Numbered from the stretch's first letter, positions 25,115-37,386 are shown. The stretch is 64,000 nt of DNA from Anopheles merus (GCF_017562075.2 NC_054084.1:33780633-33844632); one strand, 5' to 3'. Translations and numbers: made by a program. Notes: generated by a model not told the origin, from the sequence alone.

Positions 25115-26266
25115 CGCGTATTCTTATTGTATCCTAATGACAAGGATCATTAATGATATGGCCGGGTGATGGCCCGTTTTTGCTCTCATCCTTTTTTTCT
25201 CTTACAAATTGTTCCAAGACAGCGTGACTTCCATTGATTTGATTCATCGCTCAGACTGACCAAAAGGAACTCTCGTCTCTCTCTCCCTCTCTCGTCCCCT
25301 TTCCCAGCTCCCAGCTGACAAAACGGACCCCTTACCGGGCGCAAACCGTTTCCAGACACTTGGGCTTTCGGGCCACAGGGACCCGGGAGTGCTTATGATT
25401 AAGTAAGTTTCAATTATTCGTCAACAATTGGCTGAATGGCGGATATGGTCCACGTCTTCCCACCCCTATACCCGGGACGCGGGAATCGTGAAGCTGTTGG
25501 AGTTGGTGGAGCGCGTTTCCCTGGACGCGAAACCAGCGACAACACGCAGTCCGATCAGGACGGTCTGAACGGGTAACCAATCGTGAGACTAGTACGTACG
25601 CTTCATTCTCATAATCGGAGCAAATTTGGAACCCAGCGTGAGTAATTGGGGAGGGAATATGGCGACCCCGGGACACTTAGCGTGCTCTCGGAGCAGAGAA
25701 CGGCGCAACACCAGCGCACAATGATCGGCTGCTTCCTGCTAACGAGTTCCCAAGATGAGTTCATCCGCATTGGGCCACTCCGCCGTCCGCCACAATGGGG
25801 CTCGAAAATGATCGACTTTCAATCATCGGCCACTTACCGAGCCCGATTACTTTGCCTCTTCTGGGGTACCAACCATCCCGGCTCCCGTCTGGTGTGCAGA
25901 CGTGGTGCGTTTGGTGCGAAAGGAAATTGACACACAAGTGTCTGTATCGGTTCGTGTCGATAACTGAACCAACCATCGTCCCAGCGGCAACCGGTTGGGC
26001 GTGTGTGTGTGTGTGTATGTTAGGGTGGATGTGGCAGCAAATCCATCGATGTGGACTGAACCGGTAACCTTGATTCAATTACGTATTCAAATCCGTATGA
26101 AAACAAATCTCCTGCCACAGCTACAGCCGACGAGACACCGGCCAGGCCAGGCGACACGGCGATACGGCACGGCCCCAAGACCTCAGGACGTCGCTAGAAG
26201 ATAATTTATCAGCAATTCTTCGGATCGGATCGAGTAATTCCAATTTTCTCATGAACTAATACACTC

Positions 26267-26285
26267 CACACACACACACACACAC
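26267..26285. repeat. (CA)n microsatellite
   Basis: A perfect 19-bp CA run. Confidence 0.93.
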
Positions 26286-29200
26286 CAGCCAAGCACAGGC
26301 ACAAAACCGCAACAGGCCGCGCGGTGGTAACTGTAACCGTAAATCCACCGTGTGCCAACCATTTCCTGTCCCATTCATACGACCCTGCTCGGGTTGTCTG
26401 AGCCCGTTTCCAGAACCTGTCCGCGTCGCTGGCTTGCTGGTCTATACTGCTGGAGTCAAGAGCGATAGAAAAAATAATAAATACGATCGCACCGAAACAA
26501 GTGTTCTCCAGTGTCCAGTAGAGTACACTTGTTCGGCCAAACGATTGCCAGTGTCTGGACGGCTCGAGCAGGTCAAGCCAGTCCTGACCTAACCGGGCCC
26601 GATCCGCCAGAAAGATGTCGATCGCTCGATCGTTCGCGATCGCGTGCAGTGTAAAAAGTATCGCGGATTACGGACCAGTCGCTACAGTTTATTCAATCGA
26701 TTTCTCTTCACCGTGCACCCTCTGAACACCCCCCAGTCGTGTGCCTTACCGAAGTACCGTACCGAAATCGGCTCGAAACTGGCGCGCTGCATCCACCAGG
26801 AACCGGACTAGACCCCCAAAACCTGCCCTTTTGCGACCGTTTCAGTAATGACAGTAACAACAAAAATCTCGACACGATTTACATTTGATTGATTTTAATC
26901 TGCCTTACCTGCAACGCCTAATGGGGCCGAGAGGACACAAAAAAACAAGAGAAAGAGCGGGACGTGCGTTAGAGATGAATGTGTCAACGATCGGTGATCG
27001 TGCGCGACATGGCCGGCCATGTTCGTCCATCGATCAAATTTCGATACAACCCACCTGAAACCAGTGAACCCGTTTCTCGCCGGGCACATTGCACGCGCAT
27101 TCCAGACGAAGATTTGGTGCTACCTGCCTCCTCCTACAGGCAATGACATCATATAACAAAAGGAGGCGAATTATTGGGACCCCTTATGCCACGGTGAGTC
27201 AATCGATTCGGATCGGCTGCTGAAATAATTAATCATACACATTGACGCACAAAAGGCCTATAGAGCTGTTGACGCTCGACTGCAGATTTTGCCATAGTTT
27301 TGGGAGCAATTCGGAAAAAGAACCCATAACAATAACATTCCTGGCTCTAATAGCTCGTTTTGAAGCGTCTGATTGCAAAAATTAGATGTTTCAAAACTAA
27401 ATCTTAACTAATGTATTGTCAAGTTCTGTTCATCAAATGGTTTAGACTTTTGTTTCGTAACTCTATCATATCTTACATTAAACTGGAGTCGATCAATCAA
27501 TGCAAGTCGACCAATTATAGGAGTTTGCAAACGCATATAGTAACTAGAAAGTTCCAAATATCACAGGTTTTCTGGATTCGAGGTATAACGATGTACTGCA
27601 AATAGCTGCCCAAAATCATGACCAAAGAATGTAACAAATGATATTATTTGCAGATTTGAGATATTTGGCAGATAATGGAAGCTTAAGTAGTTGAATCGAA
27701 ATAGTGATCCTAAATTACTTTAAAAGTCTGACATGGGCAGTTAAGAAGAAACCTCTCATTAAAGAAACCTCCAAACGTGTAGCCTTTGTGACTAGATCAA
27801 CACAAACCGTTGTGTCGTTACATGTTTGCATTAGGAAGTGTTTTAGATTGTACTTCTTTGGAAAGTACTGCTCCCTGATATGATCCGTAATCTCGATGTT
27901 GGCACTTGCAACAAGCCATAAAGAAATCTAAGATATTTGCCTAGAACCTTGCGCATGGCATGCAAACCAGCTGCCCGCTAGTCCGCACGCGCACATTATC
28001 CACCGGCTAAATGTTTGCGCACGCCCCGTAGCCACGGTCGTGCGGCCGATAGGCTTGAATGGAAGCCCGGCCACACCGTCGCGATATTACATAACCAACA
28101 GCTTGAGTTGCAACAGTTCAGAATGCATTCATTGCACCTTCCCCTGCTCCCCGAAGCGGAAGAAAACACCGTCCTGCGGTTGGACCTAATTCCTCCGTGC
28201 TCCGATGCACGACGATAATCGGTCCCCGAAAGCGACCGTGGCCTGTTGCGATCTGTTAGCGATCGTTAGCGATCCGGTATGGTCCATTGACTCCATTGTG
28301 CTTGTGGTGTGCGCGGACATGCATATGCTGCAAGATGCAAAAATTGCACCCATTCTATCGCGTCTCCCTTCCTTGTGTGGCAGCAGCCGCACGCTCCGGT
28401 GGCCATTGAACCGGTAAAAGATTCCGCTATCTATATGGGATGCAACCGGAGCATAAATTCCTTTCCCTTCGAGTGTCGCCCAAAAGGAAAAGAAGCTTGC
28501 GCCCTCGGGGGATGCTGTGTTTTTTTCCTCCCTTCGTTCACCGAGCTCTTCCGGTCCAGCACCAGTTCCAGCAGTATTGGGTGTAATAGCAATTCGTTTA
28601 TGATCCTCTTGGCCCTCCACCCGCAGGTGAGACGCAGACCCTTTCGCTACTGAAGCGCAAAAACAGTTGTTCCTGCCCCTCGGTCCTGGGTTTAATGGAC
28701 ACCAGATAAACATGCGACCCCGGTGACTTGTGAATAGGAAGTGTGTAACATGGCCGTTTGTTCCGCCAGACCACGGTGTTCGCATTTATCGTAGCGAACC
28801 CCAATCGCGCACTAAAGGCGTGCGCGCAGCGGTAGCAAAATATTGCCGCCCGGCCTAGCCACGTGCCCATTGTACGGAACCTGGCGTTGGGTGGGTGGTA
28901 ATTGAAACGTACACCGTACATCATTAACCTCACCTTGTTACTGGTGCGCGCTCGCGCGTTGTACCGTACCTGAGTGACGATTAAATGAAATTAATCAATT
29001 ATACACAGTCGCACCCACCCATCGGGGGGATTATTACAAGCTAAGTGATCAGCCTGTCCCCAATCCCCCAACCCAGTCGGTCAGATCAACTGTCAATAAG
29101 ACACCGACACCTTCAGTCAAATGTTGATGTTTGAGGGGCTTGGTGATATGGGTGTAGTGACATGGGCTGTAGGGAAGAAATGTAAACAAACGCGGCAGTT

Positions 29201-29818
29201 GAGGAGCCAGCACGCCCACAACGGGGGCGCCCAGTGCGACGTGAAGACTGGTTGATGAAGTGGTTGCACTTTTGAAGCTGCACTGGTAATGGGAGTGATA
29301 CAATCGATCATACGTGCATGAGAGGGATCTGTCAAGGAATGGGTGAAGCGGTCAGCGGTGTCACAAAGTCTGAAGATGATGAGAAAATTAAGTGAATGAA
29401 GGACTAAGTTAAGTTAAGCATAAGTTAGCATTATCAATTAAAATAAAGACATAAAGTGATATTAGTCAGATTTTAATGTAATAAAGCTTACAGAAGCTGC
29501 AATCAAAACAGTCAAACACTCGTTTAAGGTGTCTTAGCGCTGTTAGATGTAGTTTGCAAGCTTTTCTACATGTACGAATGGAATTCTCAAATATTAGTGT
29601 TAGTGTTTCAGATACAAGTATTATTCTTAACTAAAAATTAATAAAAAAAATCAATTTGTAATAACGACTGATTTTATAGTATTTTAATAATTAAATTGAC
29701 CAAAGACAGAAGATAAAAGACTGAAGGACTGAAGGCTGAAGACTTTGGGTGAAACGCTGACGATGGTGCCTAAACAACGATTCATTGCAGAATTATCCTT
29801 TATTTTGACACTTCAGAC

Positions 29819-30469
29819 TAGTGTTGGGTTTCATGAATCTTTCGTTGAGATTCATTCATATGAATCTTCAGTGATGAGTGATTCGAATCTCGAGTCGAAT
29901 CTTCAAAGATTCATGAATCTTCAAAGAATTACAAATCTCTAATGATTCCCAAATCTTCAAAGATTCATGAATCTTAAAAGATTCATGAATCTCTAAATTT
30001 TAATTAGTTTTTAAGGCTTCAGTAATCTGTTAAGATTCACGAACCTATAAGCTTCATAAGTTCATTAAAATTCATGTATCGCCAGGGATTCATTAATCTT
30101 TAGAGATGTTTGATGTCTAAAATATTGTATTTTCCCAATCCCACCTAAAACATGATTTTTTAGAGATTTATGAATCTCTAGAGATACGTTAATCTTTCGA
30201 GATATAAGAATCTTATGAGATTCTTGAATCATTCGAGATTCAAGATGCTTTCGAAATTCATGATTTTTTTGCAATATTCGAAACTATTTGGAGATTCATC
30301 AATCTTTGAACATTCATGAATATTTGAGATTCATCAATCTTTGAACATTCATTCATTCATTCATTCAATATTTGAGATTCATGAATCTTTCCAACCGAGA
30401 TTTAGATTCATTGAATCATTCCAAAGATTCATTCAGATTCAGAATTTTAATCAGATTTACGCAACACTA
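29819..30469. mobile_element. Non-autonomous hAT-type element (MITE)
   Basis: The 651-bp element starts TAGTGTTGGGT and ends ACGCAACACTA. The terminal inverted repeats match in 10 of 11 positions, with eight perfect outer bases. It is flanked by a perfect 8-bp direct repeat, CTTCAGAC, at 29811-29818 and 30470-30477. An 8-bp target duplication and a TAGTG terminus are hallmarks of the hAT superfamily. There is no transposase frame, so it must have been moved by an element elsewhere. The interior is AT-rich and consists almost wholly of degenerate copies of GATTCATGAATC (see the array entry). The intact ends and identical target duplications argue for a fairly recent insertion, while the internal copies are more diverged from one another. 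I cannot name the family. Confidence 0.87.
29829..30440. repeat. Degenerate array of the palindrome GATTCATGAATC
   Basis: Exact copies of the 12-bp palindrome lie at 29908-29919, 29962-29973, 29980-29991 and 30376-30387, with many one- or two-base variants between them. A 27-bp exact direct repeat (30291-30317 and 30326-30352) has a 35-bp period, and a four-fold ATTC tract lies near 30347-30366. The core TTCATGAA fits TTCnnGAA, and eight such sites can be counted in the element. The whole array is inside the hAT-type element, so it was probably carried in with it. Such arrays can arise by replication slippage at palindromes. Confidence 0.85.
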
Positions 30470-30477
30470 CTTCAGAC

Positions 30478-31480
30478 GCATTAGACACATTTGACGCATT
30501 TGACGCTACACATTTGACCTGCTAATGGTCATAATCCTTTCGAATAATGTGATACTATTGTCAGATTTGATACGTCTTCATGGTGTCATAATTTTACAAA
30601 TTTATAGTTTTTCTTACCAAAAAGCTAAAAATCACAAAGTAAAAAGAAATTCCATAACTTATGGCACAAAATTATAATTTCTCACTGCATTCTGAACATT
30701 TTGTTTCGGAAATTCCTCAACAAACACCGCTGATGACTTAACGCTCTTTTAAAAAAGATCATTTACAAGAACGATGTTTGTGTTATTCATCTCCGTAAAC
30801 GACGCTCCATTCAACAGCAATTTTACGCTCCATAACAAGCAAACCGGTGAAAACATTATTTACTTCGCTTAGAGCACTTTCCTCTGGCAGCAGCATCAAT
30901 CGCTTTGCCAGATCATAATAATCTTCAATCGCGAAATTGATCCATTTTTATCCCTTCCGAAACGGTACCGTACCTGCGGCCCGAAACGAGTTACACGAAG
31001 CAATCTTTTCACCTCATTTCAACCGTTCATCACCATGGAACCGGGACTTATGGATTATGTTCACGCGGGTTGCCTTTTATAATGGGACGATCACTTTCCA
31101 GGGGTTTATTCCCGTGCTTTATGATCGCTCCTTATGTGATGTGAAGTTTTAAATGAACCGACAATGAAGTACGAATGAGCTGCATGGATGATTGTTGCTT
31201 TTATGCTCCGCTCAGTGCGCCGGTAGAACGTTACGGAAAATGATTCCAATCAGCTTGCCGCTATTAAGCCATTCATTTGCTTAAAACCATCAAACGAGGC
31301 TCAGCATCAAGTCGGTGGTGTTGAGTTGGCGAGTTTATTTAACACTCTTAACGCGGCACCTAATGCCCTGATGCTTGTGGCGTGCTAGACGTGCTCGCGT
31401 GTAGAACCACGATGCACTGGAAAACAATGCGCATCGTTACATATATCATTGCCTAGTAATGGTGGTTTGCGAAGTAAATT
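30478..31480. other. Non-coding stretch, AT-rich at its left
   Basis: No gene was recognised. Repeated ACGCATTTGAC-like strings occur at about 30477-30525. A 71-codon plus-strand frame at 30937-31152 has no motif. The sequence ends in a ten-base A run beside a CA microsatellite. Confidence 0.5.
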
Positions 31481-31509
31481 AAAAAAAAAATACACACACA
31501 CACACACAC
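31481..31509. repeat. A-run plus (AC)n microsatellite
   Basis: Ten A residues (31481-31490) are followed by an 18-bp AC run (31492-31509). Confidence 0.93.
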
Positions 31510-32426
31510 CCCGTCGTAATCCGTCCTTTCAAAGGTGATTTCTTTTTCGATTTATTTCGTTAAGAACGGATAAATCATACGGCCGCCGTCGGACGGCCGC
31601 CTCCGTGCCAAAACGGTCACGCGATGCAAAGCAAGGCAAAAAAAACACGACCACATCGCGGCCAAACACACATTGCGCCCGTTGCGCGCCCTTCAAAAGC
31701 GCCGTTGGAATTCGACAAGTCAGAGGAATGTTGATAAATGAGTGCAGTGGCGATAAATCAGTGAGCCAACAACCGAACTCAAACCCTCCGCGCTGACTCT
31801 CGCCCGAGTTTCTGGGTGTTGCCTTTTTTCCTGAGCGCAGCAGCAAAAGAAGCTGAGCTGGAATTGGAAGTGGACAAACGCACAGCAACAACACACACAC
31901 AAAAAATACACCTGCGCCTGTCTCGCCTTGCCGTATGTGCTTGTGATTGTGTGCGAAATTCCACACCGTCCCGAGCTCCCCGGTCCAACCGACCGGTGAG
32001 ATTCTGCAGCGTAATTCTGCCATCTCCCCCAACACGAGGAATGGTGGGAGCAGACAACCCGGGCCTGGGACAGACAACGAAGCGACAGCATTTTTGCAAA
32101 CTGTAACCGTTACATGTTACACACTCTTGTACATTTGTACTCACAGACACACGCCACCCGCACGATTGGGGGTTTTGTGAAGCCGCTGCTCCAGCCCGCG
32201 AACGATGTCGGACGGGATTGCCACTTTTAATAAGATTATGTTTTACAGAAATTGCTAAATGCAACCCATTAGCATATCAAGAAGTCGACTAGTTGCAAGG
32301 GGAGTGCGGAGGTTGGCTGCCTCACCTCACTCACTCGCTCGGCTTGATGAGATTTATGGCCGATGGATACGCGAGCGCCCCGTAAAACACCGATCCAAAC
32401 GCTCCCCGATCAATGCTTTCTTTCTT

Positions 32427-32450
32427 CTGCTGCTGCTGCTGCTGCTGCTG
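32427..32450. repeat. (CTG)8 repeat
   Basis: Eight perfect CTG units. Confidence 0.95.
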
Positions 32451-33525
32451 CCCCAAAGAGGCAGCACTGTTCGCGTTTGTCGTTGGTTCACTTGACTCTA
32501 GTTTTTCTCTCGTTTCCTCCGTTTCCAGTTGGGCCGTTAGACAAGCGACAAGCAATAGGCTGCTGATGTCGGTGGCAAGACCGGGCATGTTCCGCGATCG
32601 GACTAATTAGCGCCGGTGCGCTGATTTATGCGACACCTAAGAGGATAATTGAAGAAAAGTTGTCGCTTGCCTAGGTTCGCTTGATTTATCGGATCTTCGC
32701 GCGGGGTTGCCGGTGGTCTACTTGCCTCACCGTGGTGGCGATTTTATTTATGCATTTTTTGTTGTAGTTGTTTTTAGAGGCGGTTGAAGTGGAGGATGTC
32801 GCTTCGTTTGGGCATTTGTTCTTGTAGAGATTCGTTTGGACATCGATTTGTCAGCAAAGCTTTCGGAGGTTGATGGAAAAGATAGGCATCAGTAAGGAAC
32901 AAGTAAGGATCGTAATTAAATTCTAGATGAATAAACATTATGATAGTTCAAAAGATTCATTCTTTTTCAGTTGCTCTTTCTCAAAAAAGAATTATACGCC
33001 TAAAGGCATGCAAATTACATAACAAAAACATCGTTTTAATCTGTAATGAACTATTCTAACGTTGTTATGGAATATTATAACTTAACAATTTAGTAGCTAT
33101 GACATCACGGCATAATATCAAGTTTCCTTAACCCCGTTGTATCTCGTTCCAATCTATTGCTGCTCACCTTATGGCTCGCTGACAAATGGGACGTCTGAGC
33201 CGTCTTGTACTGCAGCAATCTTCCACTCTCTTTATCCTCCGTATCGTATCGATCGATCAGCTTCTGGATTAAAAGAACAACAAAAAAACAAGGCTTACAA
33301 TCACCATATCCTGCCGATGAAACACCGAAAGAGCGTGGAAGAAAAACAACAACGCCGCATTCGTCCGCTGACTCTCCCGCGAGTGAGTTATTTATGATGA
33401 ATCCCTCCTGGCGAAGCTACCGGGGTTTATTATTACTTTCCCATACCCATTCCTGCAGGACCATCCTGGCCTGCCGTCAGTGTCTTGCCTTAGCGAGGCT
33501 TAAGGTGCACTTGCTGTGCTATCCT

Positions 33526-33547
33526 TTGCTTGCTTGCTTGCTTGCTT
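33526..33547. repeat. (TTGC)5 microsatellite
   Basis: Five perfect tetranucleotide units plus two bases. Confidence 0.95.
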
Positions 33548-34192
33548 ATGAAATGCACTGCACACCTCAACTGGTTTGTCGAACGTGCGGCGGGCTACCG
33601 GAACGAAGTGATTTCTAATCTCATCCGCCTGATCGTATGGGGTGTATTGATCCGCATCGATTCTCCCATACCGATCGCAGCAGGACAAGATCGCACCAGA
33701 TTGCCTGCGGTGGAATGCGCCGTGTGTATGTACAGCTCCCGTAAAGATTCCACCCGATAACCAGCTTTCCACCGTCAAATTAATCAGTTTTGACGAGGGT
33801 CAAACAACGCGCAATAAGGACGGTAGAGAGCGAGAGAGAGAAGCAGTACGGACGACCGCTGGCTGACCGCTTTGCAACGAGTGATAAATCATCGATCACC
33901 AGGTTGCAGGCTGCTCCCCTTTGTCTCATCTACTCAGACGGATCGATAACGGGGTGAACCCCGTACCTGGCCAGATAAAAAAAAGCCGTCACGTCACCAC
34001 CAATACGCTCGCAACCACTGGACGACCGCATGTATCGAGTCCGCCACCGTCCAATTACTTTTAATCGCATCGTAATGAAATGTAATTTTCTAGAATCTTT
34101 CCACCTCCCCACACCCGCACACGGCACATCATCAGTTATGAAAAATGGCTTTTCACAGAAATTGGATTCGATTTTGCACACCCAGTGTAGCA

Positions 34193-34213
34193 GATGGATG
34201 GATGGATGGATGG
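34193..34213. repeat. (GATG)5 microsatellite
   Basis: Five perfect tetranucleotide units plus one base. Confidence 0.95.
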
Positions 34214-35587
34214 AACCAGACACACGGGCCTGCTGAAAAAGCGGGAATACTTCTTTTTGCTCCCGATGAATGAACAGAATCACAGGAAAACGAGTTCCGG
34301 ACGACCGCGCGGCAGTTCGTTCACAGGTTGTTCCTCGTACGTGTGACCTAAAGCCGTTGTAAAACGGAAAGCAAACGCAAAGAACTTCAACGACCGGGAA
34401 CTGTAAGCGACGAACCTGACTGCTCGCCGTCGTGCGTAGGGACAATCAATTAAATTTCAAATTGAAATCAACCAATTAAAACCAGTTCCATGCCACCGTC
34501 GGATTGCTGTCTCCAACCTGCCAGATGCCCGGCGGGTGGTGGGAGACGCTCGGGAGCATAATGTACCGCCAGCACAAAAGACACACACTCGCGCGTCTCG
34601 ATGACAGCTGCAAAACTGCCGGCCCAATAATCGAAGGCGAAAATGTGGAATGCGAGCAAATAACTTTTGACTGCCCGTGGACGAGGCTCCGTTTGTATGG
34701 ACGGATACGCAGTATGATGAGAGAGCTTGGTCCTTGGAACTTGTGCAGGGAAACCACTTTTAGCAGCAACGCAGAGCCATTTGCATTGCACACGATGCGC
34801 GCATCAGCACTGATTGTAATGGTCCCGTCTTTGCCACCGCAGCTGTCATCAGGACCCGAAAAGGGACCTACTCTACACCGAACGTAGGTGCAACAACTCC
34901 CTAAAACAGCGCTTTGTGTCAATTTTCCCATTTATGGGTTTGTGCTCTGCCCGCCGTCCCGCATCGAAACCATCACAATGTAATGAAGCATTACCCCATA
35001 AGTGCTGCACCCGCAATGCAAGGTGACCGTGGCCAACGTGTCGTGTAAATTTATGCGAATCACGTCCGCGATGAAGCCCCGAAAAATTCCACCAGCCACC
35101 GTTTCTTCACACACGGGAGAAACACTAGAGAAACACATGATTGCAACACAAAACCATGCGCATTTCGGTGGTACGCACGCGAAATGGGAGCAGAGCAGAG
35201 CTAGTAGCCCGGGATTGCTGAGTTTGTCCCCATAAAATTGAATTAATTTTCCATATCGTGTTGCGCGCGCGATGGAAGGTTTGTGCGCGATACTGCAATG
35301 CGCAGCATTCGGTCGATGCGCAGAATGTGACCTGTAAAGTGGTGCAGTCCTTCCGTACAGAGAACGTCAAAAACAATTGCTTGATGAATAAAGGAAAGCG
35401 AAGCTAAATTGAGCACTGTTAAGGATTTTGCTATCTATAGCATTGGGTAAACCACTTTACACTGATATTCTGATGGCAATCGATGCTTCGACGTATCAAC
35501 AACTCATAAAAATGCATTTAATTAAATTTAAACATCAACATCAATAGTCATGTAAATGTATTGTAGAGAGTACAATGGTCTCGCTAT

Positions 35588-36139
35588 GGGGCAAAATAGT
35601 CATACACCAAATGTCAAAACACATCAAAATAAAGGGGCAAAATGGACCAAACATTGGACTTTAGGCTTTGGTTTAAGCTCTTGCATCTAGGTTAAATTGT
35701 GAGAGTAGAGATTAAAATTTTTTTTTAAAGTGTTTTGTTGCATAATTTAGTAAATTGCAGGAAAATTTGAATGATTCACGCGTTGTAAAACGCGTTGTTT
35801 GAATGTTATTGTTGTAAAACAAATATATTTTGAGCAAAATTGATTCACACTGCAGCATCATCATGTTGCTCCTGTCAAAACATACCGACCATTTTGACCC
35901 AAGGAGGAACGGCCATTCAATTTGTACGAAAGCTTATTTTGAAAACTGTCAACATAACATCGTTTTGACACATCATTTTATTGCTTATGTTTTTTATTAA
36001 CATTTTATTGTTTATGAAGAGTTCACAATGTGCATCTAACATTGAATTTAATGTTTTTCACTCGTCAGAAGTCATTTTAAACGAGTTAATTTGCCAAAAA
36101 TGCAGGTCACCATTTCGCCCCAGCTCACCACTTTGCCCC
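35588..36139. mobile_element. Putative MITE bounded by inverted GGGGCAAA motifs
   Basis: The left side carries GGGGCAAAATAG at 35588-35599 and GGGGCAAAATGG at 35634-35645. The right side carries CCATTTCGCCCC at 36110-36121 and CCACTTTGCCCC at 36128-36139, which are the inverted forms with one or two differences. The DNA between is strongly AT-rich, unlike the flanks. Paired subterminal motifs facing inward around an AT-rich core are typical of small non-autonomous DNA transposons. I could not find a clear target duplication or exact termini, so the real ends may lie some bases outside, and the left end may be damaged. No coding frame is inside. Confidence 0.45.
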
Positions 36140-36297
36140 GCTTTCCCCTACCGTTTGGCAGCGACCACAAGCGCGTGACTGTGTGCTTTTTCGGGAGTAC
36201 TAAAAAAAATAAAATAAAATAGGACCGTTCGCGATATGAGTGCGCACGGGCAATAAAAGCACTCCGCGGTGAGAACATAAATAACAGCGCAAGATTT

Positions 36298-37386
36298 TTG
36301 CACAACACAACTCCACCGATGCACCGAAAAATGCACCGATTTTCGGTTCGCATCGCACTTAACCACCGCATGGGTGCTCCGGAACGTAAGGTTTCTCCTT
36401 TTGCCCCTTCCTTTCATCGCTTCACAGCCCTTCCAACAACAACCAAACCCTTCCAACCGGTGGTTTTGTTTATTTTTATTGCATTTCCAAAGTTAATCAA
36501 AGTGAATAAATTCCGCTGGCTCACCATCGTCGTCGTCGTCGTCGTTGCTGTCGCCTTATTTATGCTCGTCATTTCCAATATCGTTTTGCAAGGTGCAGAG
36601 CGCACCGGGTCGGACGGTCCCCCACCTAATCGTGTACGTGTATACTTTCTTCCCGCGAAACACACCACGCTCGCGGGACACTCTCGGGATAGAGATTTAT
36701 CGGTTCGGCCCCACCACGAAGCGATGAAGAGCGCTGTGTGTCCAAACGTCTCATCAGTTGCGTTTGCCCGCTCTCTCTATCTCGCCTTTTTGAAACCGTC
36801 CAAGCAGTTGTCGCTGCACACGCGCGCGCATAAGCTTTTATGTTGTTGTCGTATCCGTATGCGCTTGTCATGTTGTGCGCGATGCACTCGGCTCTGCACA
36901 CACTGCAACCACCTTTTTTTCGCACCAGAAACGGATTATCTTCAAGCCTACTCCACTCTCTCTCTCCCTGTGCTTATGCTTTCCATCTTGGGAGGCCATC
37001 TGTGGTTCGGTTTGATCGGTCGGAAGGTGATGGCGATTATCTTGCTACGCTTGATTTTCACCACTTTTCTGCTGATGGTGGACGCGCACGTGTGTGTGTG
37101 TGTGTGTGGTGATCGCGAAAGCCCCGTTTTGTGTGCGGAAAACCCCGATAATCCCCACGGGAGTGTGTGTGCGTCGAAACCGGGCGGGAGTTGTGTGAAC
37201 GAGCTTGTTAAAATACCGGCACAGCTCCGAGCAGAACTGTCCCGAAAGCGGGGGTCCTTAATTGAATTTACACGCTGCGGCTCGATTGCTGGCTTCGGGA
37301 GGGGAAGGATGGGAGATGTTTTACACTCGCTTGTATCACACACGCACATGCCGTTTGTTTTTTGTCCCATGCTCGTCCAGCGTTGA
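36298..37386 (+). CDS. Unusually long ORF (362 codons), unknown, may be chance
   Basis: This is the longest open frame in the window. Under uniform base composition a 362-codon frame would be expected far less than once in 64 kb (my hand estimate is about 0.0002), though simple repeats inside it lower the stop frequency. One strongly hydrophobic segment from about residue 54 to 98 includes a VVVVVV run encoded by a GTC triplet tract. A second hydrophobic segment lies near residues 225-260. VCVCVC near residue 265 comes from a GT microsatellite. No family motif is seen, the start context is unremarkable and opposing frames of up to 188 codons exist. I regard it as probably non-coding. Confidence 0.15.
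   Translation: MHNTTPPMHRKMHRFSVRIALNHRMGAPERKVSPFAPSFHRFTALPTTTKPFQPVVLFIFIAFPKLIKVNKFRWLTIVVVVVVAVALFMLVISNIVLQGAERTGSDGPPPNRVRVYFLPAKHTTLAGHSRDRDLSVRPHHEAMKSAVCPNVSSVAFARSLYLAFLKPSKQLSLHTRAHKLLCCCRIRMRLSCCARCTRLCTHCNHLFFAPETDYLQAYSTLSLPVLMLSILGGHLWFGLIGRKVMAIILLRLIFTTFLLMVDAHVCVCVCGDRESPVLCAENPDNPHGSVCASKPGGSCVNELVKIPAQLRAELSRKRGSLIEFTRCGSIAGFGRGRMGDVLHSLVSHTHMPFVFCPMLVQR
36527..36545. repeat. (TCG)n repeat
   Basis: A 19-bp TCG/GTC triplet tract inside the 362-codon frame. Confidence 0.9.
37090..37108. repeat. (GT)n microsatellite
   Basis: A perfect 19-bp GT run. Confidence 0.93.

Larger units (their letters stand above)
24787..29810. other. Non-coding stretch with AT-rich island at 27.3-27.9 kb
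   Basis: No gene was recognised. A 199-codon minus-strand frame (28186-28785) has no domain and is opposed by plus-strand frames. About 27280-27950 is an AT-rich island without detectable ends. Its TGACTAGATC string near 27788 resembles a miR-279-type seed but has no pairing arm. 29380-29810 is A-rich with AATAAA-like strings and could be the tail of an old retroelement or a 3' UTR. Nothing firm supports either. Confidence 0.5.
31510..35587. other. Non-coding stretch, no recognisable gene
   Basis: No gene was recognised. Three minus-strand frames overlap at 31529-32264 (182, 161 and 123 codons), all without domains. Mirrored frames on both strands at 34476-34931 (151 minus, 127 plus) and 34932-35235 also lack motifs. 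An HTGETLEKH string near 35113 resembles a zinc-finger linker, but no Cys2-His2 spacing surrounds it. AT-rich islands lie at 32880-33130 and 35400-35570. Confidence 0.5.

Noticed and set aside
27788..27803. TGACTAGATC string resembling the seed of the miR-279/286/996 family
   Set aside because: The sequence on either side gives no complementary arm, so no precursor hairpin can form. The match breaks after the first ten bases.
35107..35136. HTGETLEKH peptide resembling a C2H2 zinc-finger linker
   Set aside because: No Cys-Cys-His-His spacing occurs before or after it in the same frame.
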